DNA from: Nostoc sphaeroides
GTDB taxonomy: Bacteria > Cyanobacteriota > Cyanobacteriia > Cyanobacteriales > Nostocaceae
Assembly (NCBI RefSeq): GCF_003443655.1
Contig: NZ_CP031941.1
Location: 5,965,001-6,029,000 of the forward strand
Direction of reading: 5' to 3'
DNA: 64,000 nucleotides
The notes beneath the pieces were generated by a model. It was not told the origin of the DNA and ran no database searches. It saw only the letters and a list, made by a program, of their open reading frames with translations. Each line of letters starts with the position of its first letter. Positions within the stretch are counted from its first letter, which is position 1. Of the stretch, positions 45,049 through 53,892 are shown piece after piece. A program made the translations under genes and the position numbers.

Positions 45049-45255
45049 GATCTTGTTTCTGCGCGTTTGATTCAGGATGGCTATAGCCAATTGTGATGAA
45101 TAAAACTACACTAACGCCATTGATAACTTTTCCAAATCATTTATATTATTACAAATTATTACGATTTTTGTCCTATATTAATATTTGCAGCCCTCCTTGC
45201 AGATATCTATATATTTGTTTAGCGGCGAATTCTATTCACCGGAATAATTAAACCC

Positions 45256-45903
45256 ATGAGTCAAATAGTTTGGATAGCAAGACACGCTAACCGCCTCGAT
45301 TTCGTAAACCCCGATTGGTTTCTCACCGCCGAACGACGCTACGATCCACCCTTGTCTGATGATGGTATGCTTCAGGCACAGCAGTTAGCGAAACGATTGA
45401 AAAAAGAAAATATTGGCCATATTTTCGCCTCCCCCTTCCTGCGAACCGTACAAACGGCAAACGCAGTTGCAGAAACGCTCAAATTGCCGATCAAACTCGA
45501 AACAGGTTTGAGTGAATGGCTAAACCCAGTTTGGATGACAGAAGAACCCGAAAGACTTTCAACTCCAGCCTTAGCAGAGTTATTCCCCAGAATTGACACC
45601 AGCTATACTTCGCGCATCGCCGCCAAATTTCCTGAAACTCACGAAAAAGTGCGAGAACGTTCTGGGCAAACTGCGAGATGTTTAGCTACTGAGTTTTTTC
45701 CAGAAGATATCCTGCTAATAGCACACGGCGCATCTGTGTTGGGGGGAGCAATGGGGTTAGTGGGGGAAATTGCCAAAACAGAAGTTAAAGCTTCTTTATG
45801 TTCTTTGGTAAAAGTGGTACGCCAGGAACCAGAATGGTTATTGGAACTAACGGGAGATACTTCCCATTTAACCCACATAGAAGAAGTTATTCGATTTGCT
45901 TAA
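45256..45903 (+). CDS. Histidine phosphatase superfamily protein
   Basis: 215 residues, phosphoglycerate-mutase-like fold. The N-terminal catalytic motif is RHANR instead of the common RHGxT/R; SPFLRTVQTANAVAETL and DILLIAHGASVLGGAM supply the second Arg and His. Likely phosphatase on a small metabolite or a protein; no evidence for glycolytic mutase activity. Ends 15 bases before a weak in-frame start of the glucokinase ORF, so the two are probably cotranscribed. Confidence 0.85.
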   Translation: MSQIVWIARHANRLDFVNPDWFLTAERRYDPPLSDDGMLQAQQLAKRLKKENIGHIFASPFLRTVQTANAVAETLKLPIKLETGLSEWLNPVWMTEEPERLSTPALAELFPRIDTSYTSRIAAKFPETHEKVRERSGQTARCLATEFFPEDILLIAHGASVLGGAMGLVGEIAKTEVKASLCSLVKVVRQEPEWLLELTGDTSHLTHIEEVIRFA

Positions 45904-45987
45904 ACCTCTGATAGAGATTTGCGTTCATTGCTTCTGCTAGGTTGGGTATATCCTACAAAAAAAGTAATTAATTCACGAATAAGTTTT

Positions 45988-47013
45988 ATGACTTTGTTGC
46001 TAGCAGGAGACATCGGCGGTACGAAAACTATTCTGCGATTGGCTGAAACATCAGATTCATCAGCAATACATACTATTTATCAGGAAAGTTATCACAGTGC
46101 TGATTTTCCCGATTTAGTACCAATAGTACAGCAGTTTTTGGTCAAAGCTAATACACCAATACCAGAAAAGGCTTGTTTTGCGATCGCAGGCCCCATTGTC
46201 AAAAATACTGCCAAACTAACCAATTTAGTCTGGTTCCTGGATACCGAACGTCTACAACAAGAATTGGGTATCCCGCATATTTCTTTGATTAACGACTTCG
46301 CCGCCGTTGGCTATGGCATTTTAGGTTTACAAAAACAAGACTTGCTGACGTTGCAAGTTGGCAAGCCTCAACCCGAAACCCCCATTGGAATTATTGGTGC
46401 TGGTACTGGCTTAGGGCAAGGATTTTTAATTAAACAGGGAAATCACTATCAAGTCTTTCCCTCAGAAGGTGGACACGCTGACTTTGCGCCTCGCAACGAG
46501 ATCGAGTTTCAACTGTTGAGATACCTGTTGGGTAAACATGATATCCAGCGCGTTTCTGTAGAACGCGTGGTTTCTGGAATGGGAGTTGTGGCAATTTACC
46601 AATTTCTGCGCGATCGCAAATTTGCCGCCGAATCCCCAGATATTGCCCAAGTCGTCAGAACTTGGGAACAAGAAGCCGGACAAGAAGAGAAAAGTGTCGA
46701 TCCTGGTGCTGTCATTGGTACAGCTGCACTAGAAAAACGCGATCGCCTCTGTGAACAAACTTTGCAATTATTTATAGAGGCTTACGGTGCAGAAGCTGGC
46801 AATCTAGCCCTTAAACTCCTACCTTATGGTGGCTTATATATTGCTGGTGGAATTGCGCCCAAAATCCTCCCCTTAATTCAAAACAACGGTTTCTTATTAA
46901 ATTTCACCCAAAAAGGCAGGATGCGCCGCCTCCTTGAAGAGATCCCCGTGTATGTTATCCTCAACCCGCAAGTGGGGCTAATAGGTGCTGCTTTATGTGC
47001 TGCTAGGTTATAA
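45988..47013 (+). CDS. glk: Glucokinase
   Basis: 341 residues from ATG 45988; the frame is open from 45919 but family members begin at LLAGDIGGTKTILRLAE. ATP-dependent phosphorylation of glucose to glucose 6-phosphate. Motifs: phosphate-1 LAGDIGGTKT, ISLINDFAAVGYGI with the catalytic Asp, adenosine/phosphate-2 IGIIGAGTGLGQGFL, substrate loop FPSEGGHADFAPRNE and GGLYIAGGIAPKIL. E. coli-type (non-ROK) glucokinase as in other cyanobacteria. Confidence 0.92.
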   Translation: MTLLLAGDIGGTKTILRLAETSDSSAIHTIYQESYHSADFPDLVPIVQQFLVKANTPIPEKACFAIAGPIVKNTAKLTNLVWFLDTERLQQELGIPHISLINDFAAVGYGILGLQKQDLLTLQVGKPQPETPIGIIGAGTGLGQGFLIKQGNHYQVFPSEGGHADFAPRNEIEFQLLRYLLGKHDIQRVSVERVVSGMGVVAIYQFLRDRKFAAESPDIAQVVRTWEQEAGQEEKSVDPGAVIGTAALEKRDRLCEQTLQLFIEAYGAEAGNLALKLLPYGGLYIAGGIAPKILPLIQNNGFLLNFTQKGRMRRLLEEIPVYVILNPQVGLIGAALCAARL

Positions 47014-47058
47014 CAGCTAGCATCATCGGTGAGATCAGCATCTCAAAGGGCAAAAAAT

Positions 47059-47670
47059 ATGACAACTAAAACTCTGTTGCCACTAATCGCCGCCACACTC
47101 GTTTGTGGTGGTTCTGTTTTTGTGGAAGCGCGTCAATCTAAACCTACCACGGCTGTTGTCAAACCAAAAGTTTCTCAACCCGTGCAGCCACAATGGAAGC
47201 TATACACTGCACCAGATGGGCGTTTTAGTATTTTGATGCCGGGTAGCCCCAACAGAAATACTCAATCCCAAAAAACTTACATGGGGGAAATTACCTTACA
47301 AATATTTGTCGCTCAACCACCAAAACAGCAAGTAGCTTATGTGGTTGCTTATAATGATTTTCCTTATAGTTATGGTCAAATAACCGACCCCCAAGCTTTA
47401 CTTAATAATGCACGGGATATGGCTTTAAAGACTACAAAAAGTAATTTAATTAGTCAAAGGAATATTCGGAGTTATAATAATCATCCTGGCAAAGAAATTG
47501 AGTATATCAATTCTGGAGGAAAAATCACTAAAAGTAGAATGTATGTTGCCGAAGGAAGATTATATCAAGTAATGGCAATAACTACAAAAAAACAGCAAAA
47601 GACATTAGCTAAAACCATTACGGGATATTTAAATTCTTTCCATGTAGTTTTGAAAAAGCCAAATAACTAA
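47059..47670 (+). CDS. Secreted hypothetical protein
   Basis: 203 residues from ATG 47059, preceded by CAAAGGG. Signal peptide TKTLLPLIAATLVCGGSVFV with cleavage near VEA-R. The mature part starts with a Lys/Pro/Val linker, then a compact domain with WKLYTAPDGRFSILMPGSPN and RMYVAEGRLYQVMAITTKKQ, the layout of many cyanobacterial periplasmic proteins of unknown function. It follows glk after 45 bases and may share its transcript. Confidence 0.72.
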   Translation: MTTKTLLPLIAATLVCGGSVFVEARQSKPTTAVVKPKVSQPVQPQWKLYTAPDGRFSILMPGSPNRNTQSQKTYMGEITLQIFVAQPPKQQVAYVVAYNDFPYSYGQITDPQALLNNARDMALKTTKSNLISQRNIRSYNNHPGKEIEYINSGGKITKSRMYVAEGRLYQVMAITTKKQQKTLAKTITGYLNSFHVVLKKPNN

Positions 47671-47775
47671 AACCTTTACTATATTACCCTTGCAATAGTG
47701 GTCTGTCCCAAAAGTTTTGAGAGGTTAGTGGTGTTCAGATACCCGACTTCGCGGAAGTTGTCGGGTATCTAGCAG

Positions 47776-47832
47776 CCCCGCAAAATTAATGGGACAGAGA
47801 AGGTAGTGGTCTGTCCCATTAATTTTGCGGGG
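47776..47832. repeat. Perfect 22-bp inverted repeat where two elements abut
   Basis: The right end of one element (47776-47797, starting ccccgcaaaattaatggg) and the left end of the next (47811-47832) are exact complements separated by 13 bases. The two elements, 47696-47800 and 47804-47912, share the outer sequence tagtggtctgtccc. A similar end occurs near 25098-25120. No ORF. Confidence 0.65.
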
Positions 47833-48100
47833 TTGTAGAGACGCGAAATTTCGCGTCTTTACAGGGTTTTGGTAACAAACTAATCAATCAGAATTAATGA
47901 GACAGAGCAGTAGTCTATAAAGTTTAAATTGATGGGTAACCAAGTTTGTAGTAAGGACTGAAGTCCTTATTTTCTAAGCACTAAAGTGCTTACTACAAAC
48001 CCTCAAAATTAGCTTAGACATTGTAGGAAGCACAAATAATCTATAATGCTTCACAGGTTCCGCGCCACGCAAACCGGATACAAACGAGTTGGGGGTTAGG

Positions 48101-48189
48101 CAATACGGTTCGGTTAAGCCAAAAGACGCGATAAATCGCGTCTTTGTGATTTATAATTTTCATCAAAAAACCCTAACCGAACCGTATTG
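48101..48189. mobile_element. Miniature inverted-repeat element, 89 bp
   Basis: Perfect 16-base arms: caatacggttcggtta (48101-48116) and its complement (48174-48189). Interior is an agacgcgat-aaatcgcgtct hairpin and AT-rich sequence. Arms resemble those of the 136-bp element at 52895-53030 (caatactgctcggttaag), so both belong to one family. No clear target duplication here. Confidence 0.6.
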
Positions 48190-48642
48190 CGGCGCAAGGT
48201 GTTTGGTTAAGTGACGGCTGCTATTAGGCAGGAAATTTAAGCCATCCTATTGTTGCCGATAAAGGAACTTGAGGACAGGGAATGGCAATAATTCTTTTGG
48301 TTAATTACGCAAATAGGTGGTTGCCAGATTAGTTTTTATTACGTTTTGTATCGTAGTCAATCAACTAATTTAGTAAATCAAACAACACTTTGCCATATTA
48401 AAGAAAGTTTTTCATCTAATTTCTAGCAAAAATCCTTCTTTTGGTACTTCTCTTTGTAACCACTCTTCTCCTCAAACAGAAGCTGCGCGTACCTCACTTA
48501 GAGTGGTACGGAAACGTTTCCAATGAATGCGCCTTTTGAGAGAAGCAACTAGAGACGCATTAGCGCCTCTAAGAGTTGCCCAGCGCAATTTCACACTACT
48601 TACCTTACGGATTTTTAAACCCACTTTGCACTTACAGCTTTA

Positions 48643-49131
48643 ATGGCAGGTCTTGTTATGAATTTAATCAATGGCTTTTGCTTGGCAGATGGGATACTCA
48701 AAGGTGTAGAAGTACTCGTTGTAGACAACGATCGCGATAGTAGAGATTTGTACGCAATTTTACTTCAAGGTCTGAGTGCAAATGTGATTACTGCTAGTTC
48801 AGTAAAAGAAGCTTTAGAAATTCTGAGTTGGTTTACACCCAACATTCTTGTCTGTGAAATTAGGTTTTTAGGTGAAAGTATTTATACATTGCTAAATACA
48901 TTGAGTGCTATGGAAGCAGACAATCGAAAGCATATCCCAATTATTGTGACTTCAACATCTACCACAGGTACTCATGACCAAATTCCAGATGTCGAGTTTG
49001 AAGAATATTTACTCAAACCATTCGACGTTGACAAATTTGTTTCCATGATTATAAATCAAGTAGAAGAAGATGTGGTGGAAAATTTTTGCCCAGATGTATT
49101 AGTTTACACTAATATACTAAGCACTTCTTAA
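48643..49131 (+). CDS. Atypical response-regulator receiver protein lacking the phospho-acceptor Asp
   Basis: 162 residues, one receiver domain. VEVLVVDNDRDSRDLYAIL carries the acidic pocket and YLLKPFDVDKF the conserved Lys125, but the phosphorylation strand reads ILVCEIRF, with Glu72 where Asp is expected. Glu often mimics a phosphorylated state, so it may be a constitutively active or protein-interaction module. The start could be ATG 48643 or 48658. No kinase or output domain nearby; the 3' end overlaps a convergent permease gene by 15 bases. Confidence 0.8.
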   Translation: MAGLVMNLINGFCLADGILKGVEVLVVDNDRDSRDLYAILLQGLSANVITASSVKEALEILSWFTPNILVCEIRFLGESIYTLLNTLSAMEADNRKHIPIIVTSTSTTGTHDQIPDVEFEEYLLKPFDVDKFVSMIINQVEEDVVENFCPDVLVYTNILSTS

Positions 49132-50334
49132 AGCCACAATCGGGTCGAGTTTAGCAGCCCGACGCGCGGGAACAACACCAAAAAATAAACCAATACCACC
49201 AGAGACACCAACTGCCATAGTAATCGCTGTTGGAGAAAGTGCCGCTTCTAAGGGAGTCAAGGCTCCCACTAATAGAATGCCACTGACGCCAACCGCAGTC
49301 CCAACTAAACCGCCAGCTGCGGAAACTATTACAGCCTCAATGATGAACTGTAGCAAAATATCTTGCTCAGTTGCGCCGATCGCTTTTCTCAATCCGATTT
49401 CTTGGGTGCGTTCGGTGACGGATACAAGCATAATATTCATGATGCCAATGCCACCGACAAACAAAGATATGCCAGCGATCGCTGCTAGCATAATTGTCAA
49501 TGCACCTGTAATTTGACCGACAGTTTGCAAAGCATCTTTTTGAGAACGGATAGTAAAGTCATCTTCACCATTAATTTTGTGCCGTAAACGCAGTAAATTA
49601 GTAATTTGAAACTCTGCTGCATCCACACTCTCGGAATCACGAGCCGCAGCCACAAAATAATCTAAGGCGATACCATAGGGAGAATTCTTTCCCACTAATC
49701 GGTTTGCTGAAGTCGTGATTGGTATTAAAGCAGCATCATCATAATCTGCTCCCACGCTGGAACCTTTGGCTATTAACGTCCCAATCACTTGAAAGCTAGT
49801 ATTTCCGATTCGTAATTGTTGACCGATAGCGTTACTATTACCAAATAGTTTTTCTGCCAAGTCTCCACCTAACACAACGACTTGGTTACTTCGTTTGATG
49901 TCTACCTCAGAGAAAAACCTACCTTTATCAGTTTCAAAATCACGCACTGATAGAAAGCTTGGAGTTGTGCCAATGATGTTAACATCGGTGTTTCTGTTGC
50001 GGTATACAACTACTTGTCTCCTGTTTAACTCCGGCGCAACTCCTACTACTGTTGGAACCTGAGAAGCGATCGCTTCCGCATCTTGTAACACCAGATTTTT
50101 TGGTACTTCAAAGGAGATACGCTGAGTTTCTCGATTCCCTGGCAGCACAAATAGCACATTTGGCCCTAATGACTCCAGTTGTTTATTAACGTACTTTTGC
50201 CCACCTTCGCCAATACCAATCATGGCAATCACTGAGGCGTTACCAATAACTATACCCAACATCGTCAGGGCGCTACGCAGTTTATTCGACAGCAGGGTTT
50301 TCCCCGCCATTTGAATACTTTCTAAAAAATTCAT
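49117..50334 (-). CDS. MacB-like ABC transporter permease
   Basis: 405 residues. MacB/FtsX layout: N-terminal helix (about 20-42, LTMLGIVIGNASVIAMIGIG), a large periplasmic MacB core domain (about 45-280), then three helices (about 285-305, 335-355, 370-390) with GGIGIMNIMLVSVTERTQEI and GLRKAIGATEQDILLQF. It lacks its own ATPase domain. The adaptor gene lies upstream on the same strand; the ATPase is probably the 54.3-kb gene on the other strand. Likely exports a peptide, lipid or macrolide-like compound. Confidence 0.87.
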   Translation of the reverse strand: MNFLESIQMAGKTLLSNKLRSALTMLGIVIGNASVIAMIGIGEGGQKYVNKQLESLGPNVLFVLPGNRETQRISFEVPKNLVLQDAEAIASQVPTVVGVAPELNRRQVVVYRNRNTDVNIIGTTPSFLSVRDFETDKGRFFSEVDIKRSNQVVVLGGDLAEKLFGNSNAIGQQLRIGNTSFQVIGTLIAKGSSVGADYDDAALIPITTSANRLVGKNSPYGIALDYFVAAARDSESVDAAEFQITNLLRLRHKINGEDDFTIRSQKDALQTVGQITGALTIMLAAIAGISLFVGGIGIMNIMLVSVTERTQEIGLRKAIGATEQDILLQFIIEAVIVSAAGGLVGTAVGVSGILLVGALTPLEAALSPTAITMAVGVSGGIGLFFGVVPARRAAKLDPIVALRSA

Positions 50335-50389
50335 GTCTTAAAAATTACGAATTACGAACTTGTGCCGAGCGAAGTCGAGGTATTACGAA

Positions 50390-51859
50390 TTACGAATTAT
50401 TCTGTTCTTTCGCCTTCTCGATTTTGTAGTCTTTGGGTGGATTAATAAAAACGCGATCGCCTTCTTTAACTCCCTCTAAAATCTGAGTTTGGTTTTGGAT
50501 TTGTGCCCCAATTGTCACTTCGCGGAACTGGGGTTTATTCTTTGCATCAGGTACAAGTACGCCAGTTTGACCCTTTTCGGTGACGATTGACACCGTTGGT
50601 AACACCAAGGCATTATTGACGCGATCGCCTAAAAAAGTCAGATCCACATTTAAGCCAGAACGCAGTTTATCTGTACCAGTATTCAGAGCAACCCGTACCT
50701 GGAAGGATGTCACACCTTGTTCCACCACTGCTTCTGGAGCAATTAAACGCACATTACCTTTAAAAACTTGATCGGGATAAGCATCAGCGACAATTTCCAC
50801 CTGCTGTCCCGGTTTAATTCTGCCAAGATCAGCTTCGGGAACTTGAGCTAATATTTCTAACCCACGGGCTACAGCGACAATTGAACTAGAAGTTGCTGAT
50901 GCACTAGCAGAAGCGGAGGTTGTGGGTGTGACAAACGCCCCAGGATCGGCATACTTTTGGGTAACAATTCCCGAAAGAGGAGCGCGAATAATTGTATCTT
51001 CCAACTGCACTTGTACACCCTTCAATTGAGCCTTAGCCGCTTCAACAGCTGCTTGACGCTGGACAATTTCTTCAGAACGAGTCCCATCTTCTAACAGTAT
51101 CAATGCTGCCCGTGCTTCATTAACTGCTGCTTGACGTTGGGCGATTTCTTCAGTCCGACTACCACTTTGGACTAACGACAATCGTTTTTTAGCTTCTTCT
51201 AAATTAGCTCTAGCACTTTTGTCTTCGCTGAGGGCTTGATCGAATAATTGTTTTTTCTCTGCTCCCTGTTGATATAGATATTGATAACGCTTTACTTGTT
51301 CACTGGTATAATTCACCTTCGCTTGAGCCGCATCCACTTGGGATTGAGATTGAGCAATCTCTTGGGGACGATTACCAGCCTTAGCTTGAGTTAGCTGGGC
51401 TTGAGCTTGTGCTAACCGGGCTCTTGCTTGAGCAATTTCTTGAGGACGACTACCAGCAATAGCTTCGGCTAATTGTGCTTGACTTTGGGCTAAATTAGCA
51501 CGGTATTGGCTCCTTTGAGCTTCAATACCTGCGCTATCCATCCGCGCGAGAATTTGCCCTTGTTGAATGCGATCGCCTTGTTGGACATATAATTGCGACA
51601 GCACTCCAGGATTCTTGGGACTAATATTTACGGTCTGAACTGGCACAACTTTACCACTAGCTGTAATCCGCAACGTGACATTTTTCGCTGCTACTGGCAC
51701 AGTTAATTGAGCAATGTCTTCTTTACTTGCCCCTTGATTTACCAGAGTATAGGTTGTGGTTGTACCAACAACCAAGACACCCCCTGCTATCAGCCCCATC
51801 AGCCAGCGTAATGGATATTTAACTTTGCCAACAACAGGAATTTCTATGTGCGTAGCCAT
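50390..51859 (-). CDS. MacA/HlyD-type periplasmic adaptor protein
   Basis: 489 residues. N-terminal membrane anchor (about 18-40), biotinyl-lipoyl half domain (VVPVQTVNISPKNPGVLSQL, then QQGDRIQQGQILARMD), a long alpha-hairpin built from repeats of RPQEIAQxxxxxxxAQ type (about 115-285: RPQEIAQARARLAQAQ, RTEEIAQRQAAVNEA), second half domain IIRAPLSGIVTQKYADPGAF, and beta-barrel region to the C-terminus. Bridges the inner-membrane MacB-like permease to an outer-membrane channel. The permease starts 55 bases downstream; the gap holds TTACGAATTACGAA heptamer repeats. Confidence 0.9.
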   Translation of the reverse strand: MATHIEIPVVGKVKYPLRWLMGLIAGGVLVVGTTTTYTLVNQGASKEDIAQLTVPVAAKNVTLRITASGKVVPVQTVNISPKNPGVLSQLYVQQGDRIQQGQILARMDSAGIEAQRSQYRANLAQSQAQLAEAIAGSRPQEIAQARARLAQAQAQLTQAKAGNRPQEIAQSQSQVDAAQAKVNYTSEQVKRYQYLYQQGAEKKQLFDQALSEDKSARANLEEAKKRLSLVQSGSRTEEIAQRQAAVNEARAALILLEDGTRSEEIVQRQAAVEAAKAQLKGVQVQLEDTIIRAPLSGIVTQKYADPGAFVTPTTSASASASATSSSIVAVARGLEILAQVPEADLGRIKPGQQVEIVADAYPDQVFKGNVRLIAPEAVVEQGVTSFQVRVALNTGTDKLRSGLNVDLTFLGDRVNNALVLPTVSIVTEKGQTGVLVPDAKNKPQFREVTIGAQIQNQTQILEGVKEGDRVFINPPKDYKIEKAKEQNNS

Positions 51860-52105
51860 ATCTAGAAACCTATAAATCTTGCTCTATGGGAGTAGCCTTT
51901 AGTTATATTGATGATGCCCATCAAATTGCCCATAGTAAAACCACCCCTTCAGAGCAAACAGCTGCGCTTTTGCTCCCCTCCGCGCTTGTGGGGAGTGGTT
52001 GGGGGTTCCTTTTAACTATGGTTAATTGAGGGGACATAAATATTAAAAGGCAGGTGCTGGAATACGGACTTGTTAAAATTTTTGGGTTAAATCTTTATTA
52101 ATGAA

Positions 52106-52267
52106 CTAACAACTAGACGCATAGTGAGCTTCATAGTTGCTTAATCTTACTTCATAATAGGTGTTGGATGTCTGTATGCCTTCACCTGAATGGGTGACTT
52201 TAGCCACATTGTGATGTAGAACTTCGTCAGCAGAAAGACTATAAACCTCATCTAAGTTGAGAACCAT
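52106..52267 (-). CDS. Small hypothetical protein beside a repeat insertion
   Basis: 53 residues from ATG 52267 (VLNLDEVYSLSADEVLHHNV, ending SNYEAHYASSC). No family recognised. The frame is open further upstream to 52384, but that part (52274-52375) is a dispersed hairpin repeat (ccctcaccc...gggatgaggg) and the extra residues such as PHPPTPSPKIG are typical translated repeat. Either a small real gene whose 5' region took a repeat insertion, or chance. Low confidence. Confidence 0.3.
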   Translation of the reverse strand: MVLNLDEVYSLSADEVLHHNVAKVTHSGEGIQTSNTYYEVRLSNYEAHYASSC

Positions 52268-52688
52268 AGTTTTCGCCCTCACCCTAAATCCCTCTCCCAA
52301 GCTTGGGAGAGGGACTTTGAAGTTGGCTCCCCTTCTCCCAATTTTGGGAGAAGGGGTTGGGGGATGAGGGCAAATCTTTTTCATCAGAGAAGAACTACAG
52401 GTTTCAAGATAGACGTGGTTTAAGTGCTTTATTTTTCCTCAATCACATCTTGCACCAGGCGATTAGAAATCGCGGCTACACAGACAAAACCCGCGTGCGC
52501 GGGTTCAAACTCTTGATTCCCTCTTAATCCGCGTAGGTGGACTTCGTTTGTATGGCCGCGATTTCTAATCGCTTGGATTATTCTCTCTCCAGAGTCATAG
52601 AAGAGCGCTAGTTACTTCATCAAAAAAACAAATAAAGTCGAATTGCAATAAGTAAAATACCGAAATGAAAAAGCATTTAGACTAAATG

Positions 52689-52840
52689 CTTTCTCAAACC
52701 CCAGTTTGCTTTCTCATTTCAGTAGATTTAGCAAGTAAAAAGGCATATTACTTTCTCAAACCCCAGTTTGCTTTCTCATTTCAGTAGATCGCGCACTCAT
52801 TTTAGTGTTTTGGGCAAGCAAAAAAGCATATTACTTTCTT
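52689..52840. repeat. Tandem repeat with 62-bp period
   Basis: A 39-base block beginning ctttctcaaaccccagtttg is repeated exactly at 52689-52727 and 52751-52789; the linker gcaagtaaaaaggcatatta recurs, slightly changed, at 52815-52834 before a partial third unit (ctttctt). No spacer diversity, so not a CRISPR array. Confidence 0.7.
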
Positions 52841-52894
52841 AATTCACCTGATTGCTGACTCATGGGAACTCCAAAAAATAAACTATTCCACATT

Positions 52895-53030
52895 CAATAC
52901 TGCTCGGTTAAGCCTAAAAAAGCACTCTGAGGTAGGTTGGGTTGAGGAACGAAACCCAACATTTTCAGGGCTTTGTTGGGTTTCACTCCGTTCAACCCAA
53001 CCTACAAATCTTCTTAACCGAGCAGTATTG
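52895..53030. mobile_element. Miniature inverted-repeat element with exact 10-bp target duplication
   Basis: 18-base perfect arms: caatactgctcggttaag (52895-52912) and its complement (53013-53030). attccacatt directly flanks both ends (52885-52894 and 53031-53040). The interior is a long hairpin: taggttgggttgagg... pairs with ...caacccaaccta. 136 bp, no ORF. A clear non-autonomous transposon insertion. Confidence 0.85.
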
Positions 53031-53046
53031 ATTCCACATTAAAGTC

Positions 53047-53088
53047 GTTGACTGTTGACTGTTGACTGTTGACTGTTGACTGTTGACT
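53047..53088. repeat. Heptanucleotide tandem repeat (GTTGACT)6
   Basis: Six perfect head-to-tail copies of GTTGACT. Short tandemly repeated repetitive (STRR) heptamers are a known trait of heterocyst-forming cyanobacteria. Directly followed by a mirrored stretch (cgtcaacggtcaacag). Confidence 0.9.
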
Positions 53089-53164
53089 GAAAACTCGTGA
53101 ACCGTCAACGGTCAACAGTGAACAATAGCAATGGAATATTTTTTTACTTGGAAGTCCCCATAAC

Positions 53165-53275
53165 ATCTGAATATGACTAAATATACTCAAAAATCTTTAG
53201 TCTACTTAAGTAGACTTTTGCTATTAGCCTTGAACTTTAGTTCCAGGCGGGTGAGGAAGGAAGTCAACAATCATT
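53165..53275 (-). repeat. Dispersed hairpin repeat (agtctact-agtagact family)
   Basis: Contains ctttagtctacttaagtaga and, further on, actttagttccaggcgggtg and ggaagtcaac. In reverse orientation it resembles the core of the 35.7-kb inserted element over roughly 100 bases by eye. It lies just after the broken Uma2 gene. Confidence 0.55.
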
Positions 53276-53288
53276 TAAACTAGTATTG

Positions 53289-53892
53289 TCAACTCCAGAC
53301 TTCGGTTAAATCTAATACAAACCCAGGTAAAATATCTTCCCCTGACAGATTTGCAGGTTTATTCAGAACTTCTACATCTTGACTTTGGCGATAAATTTCC
53401 ACCTTTTGATTTTTCCGCTCAATTAACCAACCTAAGCAAGCGCCATTTTCTATATATTCTCTCATTTTGGCGCGTAACTTTTCTATGGAGTCATTTTTAG
53501 AACGTAGTTCTAGTACGAAATCAGGGCAAATTGGAGCAAAAATTTCTTGCTGTTCTAAAGTCAGAGCATCCCATCTTTCTTGACGTATCCAAGCAGCATC
53601 AGGAGAGCGAATCGCTCCCATTAGGTAGATAAAAACCAGTAGATGAGTCAAAAGCTACACCTAATTTTGTTTGACGGTTCCATAACCAAAGTTGTCCGGC
53701 AATGTCAGAGTTTCGCTTCCCTGTATCGCTGCCGGTTGGTGGCATAACAATTAACTCTCCCGTAGCAGTTCGTTCTAATTGTAAATCTCGGTTAGCTAGT
53801 GCTAACTGAACAAACTGCTCATGGGTAACTGTGAGTGTAAGTGTGGGTGGAATATTGACGGCTAGAGTTTGAGATAAGTCGGCTTGTGTCAT
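53289..53892 (-). pseudogene. Uma2 family gene, frameshifted
   Basis: The 5' part (from ATG 53892) encodes LTVTHEQFVQLALANRDLQL, LIVMPPTGSDTGKRNSDIAG and VAFDSSTGFYLPNG, then shifts. The remainder, AIRSPDAAWIRQERWDALT, then CPDFVLELRSKNDSI and GACLGWLIERKNQKVEIYR, is in the next frame. One surplus base in the GGG at 53619-53617 accounts for it; with it removed the protein is a complete Uma2 of about 200 residues. Pseudogene or sequencing error. A third Uma2 copy in the window. Confidence 0.8.

Larger units (their letters stand above)
47671..48642. other. Spacer made largely of dispersed repeats
   Basis: About 970 bases without a gene. It contains two head-to-tail tagtggtctgtccca elements (47696-47912), an agtttgtagt-type hairpin (47943-48000), a caatacggttcggtta inverted-repeat element (48101-48189) with an agacgcg-cgcgtct hairpin inside, and AT-rich sequence upstream of the receiver gene. 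Confidence 0.65.
51860..53288. other. Repeat-rich gap splitting the MacAB-like exporter genes
   Basis: About 1.4 kb. In order: a poly-C hairpin-like stretch near 51980, a hairpin repeat at 52274-52375, a 62-bp-period tandem repeat (52689-52840), a miniature element with 10-bp target duplication (52895-53030), six GTTGACT heptamers (53047-53088), and a dispersed repeat at 53165-53275. Apart from the doubtful small ORF at 52106 nothing is coding. Confidence 0.65.

Noticed and set aside
52689-52840. 39-bp repeats spaced by about 23 bases as a short CRISPR array
   Set aside because: Only two full units, the intervening sequence is itself repeated and no cas genes are present.
53047-53088. GTTGACT tandem array as a regulatory iteron or replication origin
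   Set aside because: Heptamer STRR arrays are widespread in heterocystous cyanobacteria and no DnaA boxes, dnaA or dnaN genes are nearby.
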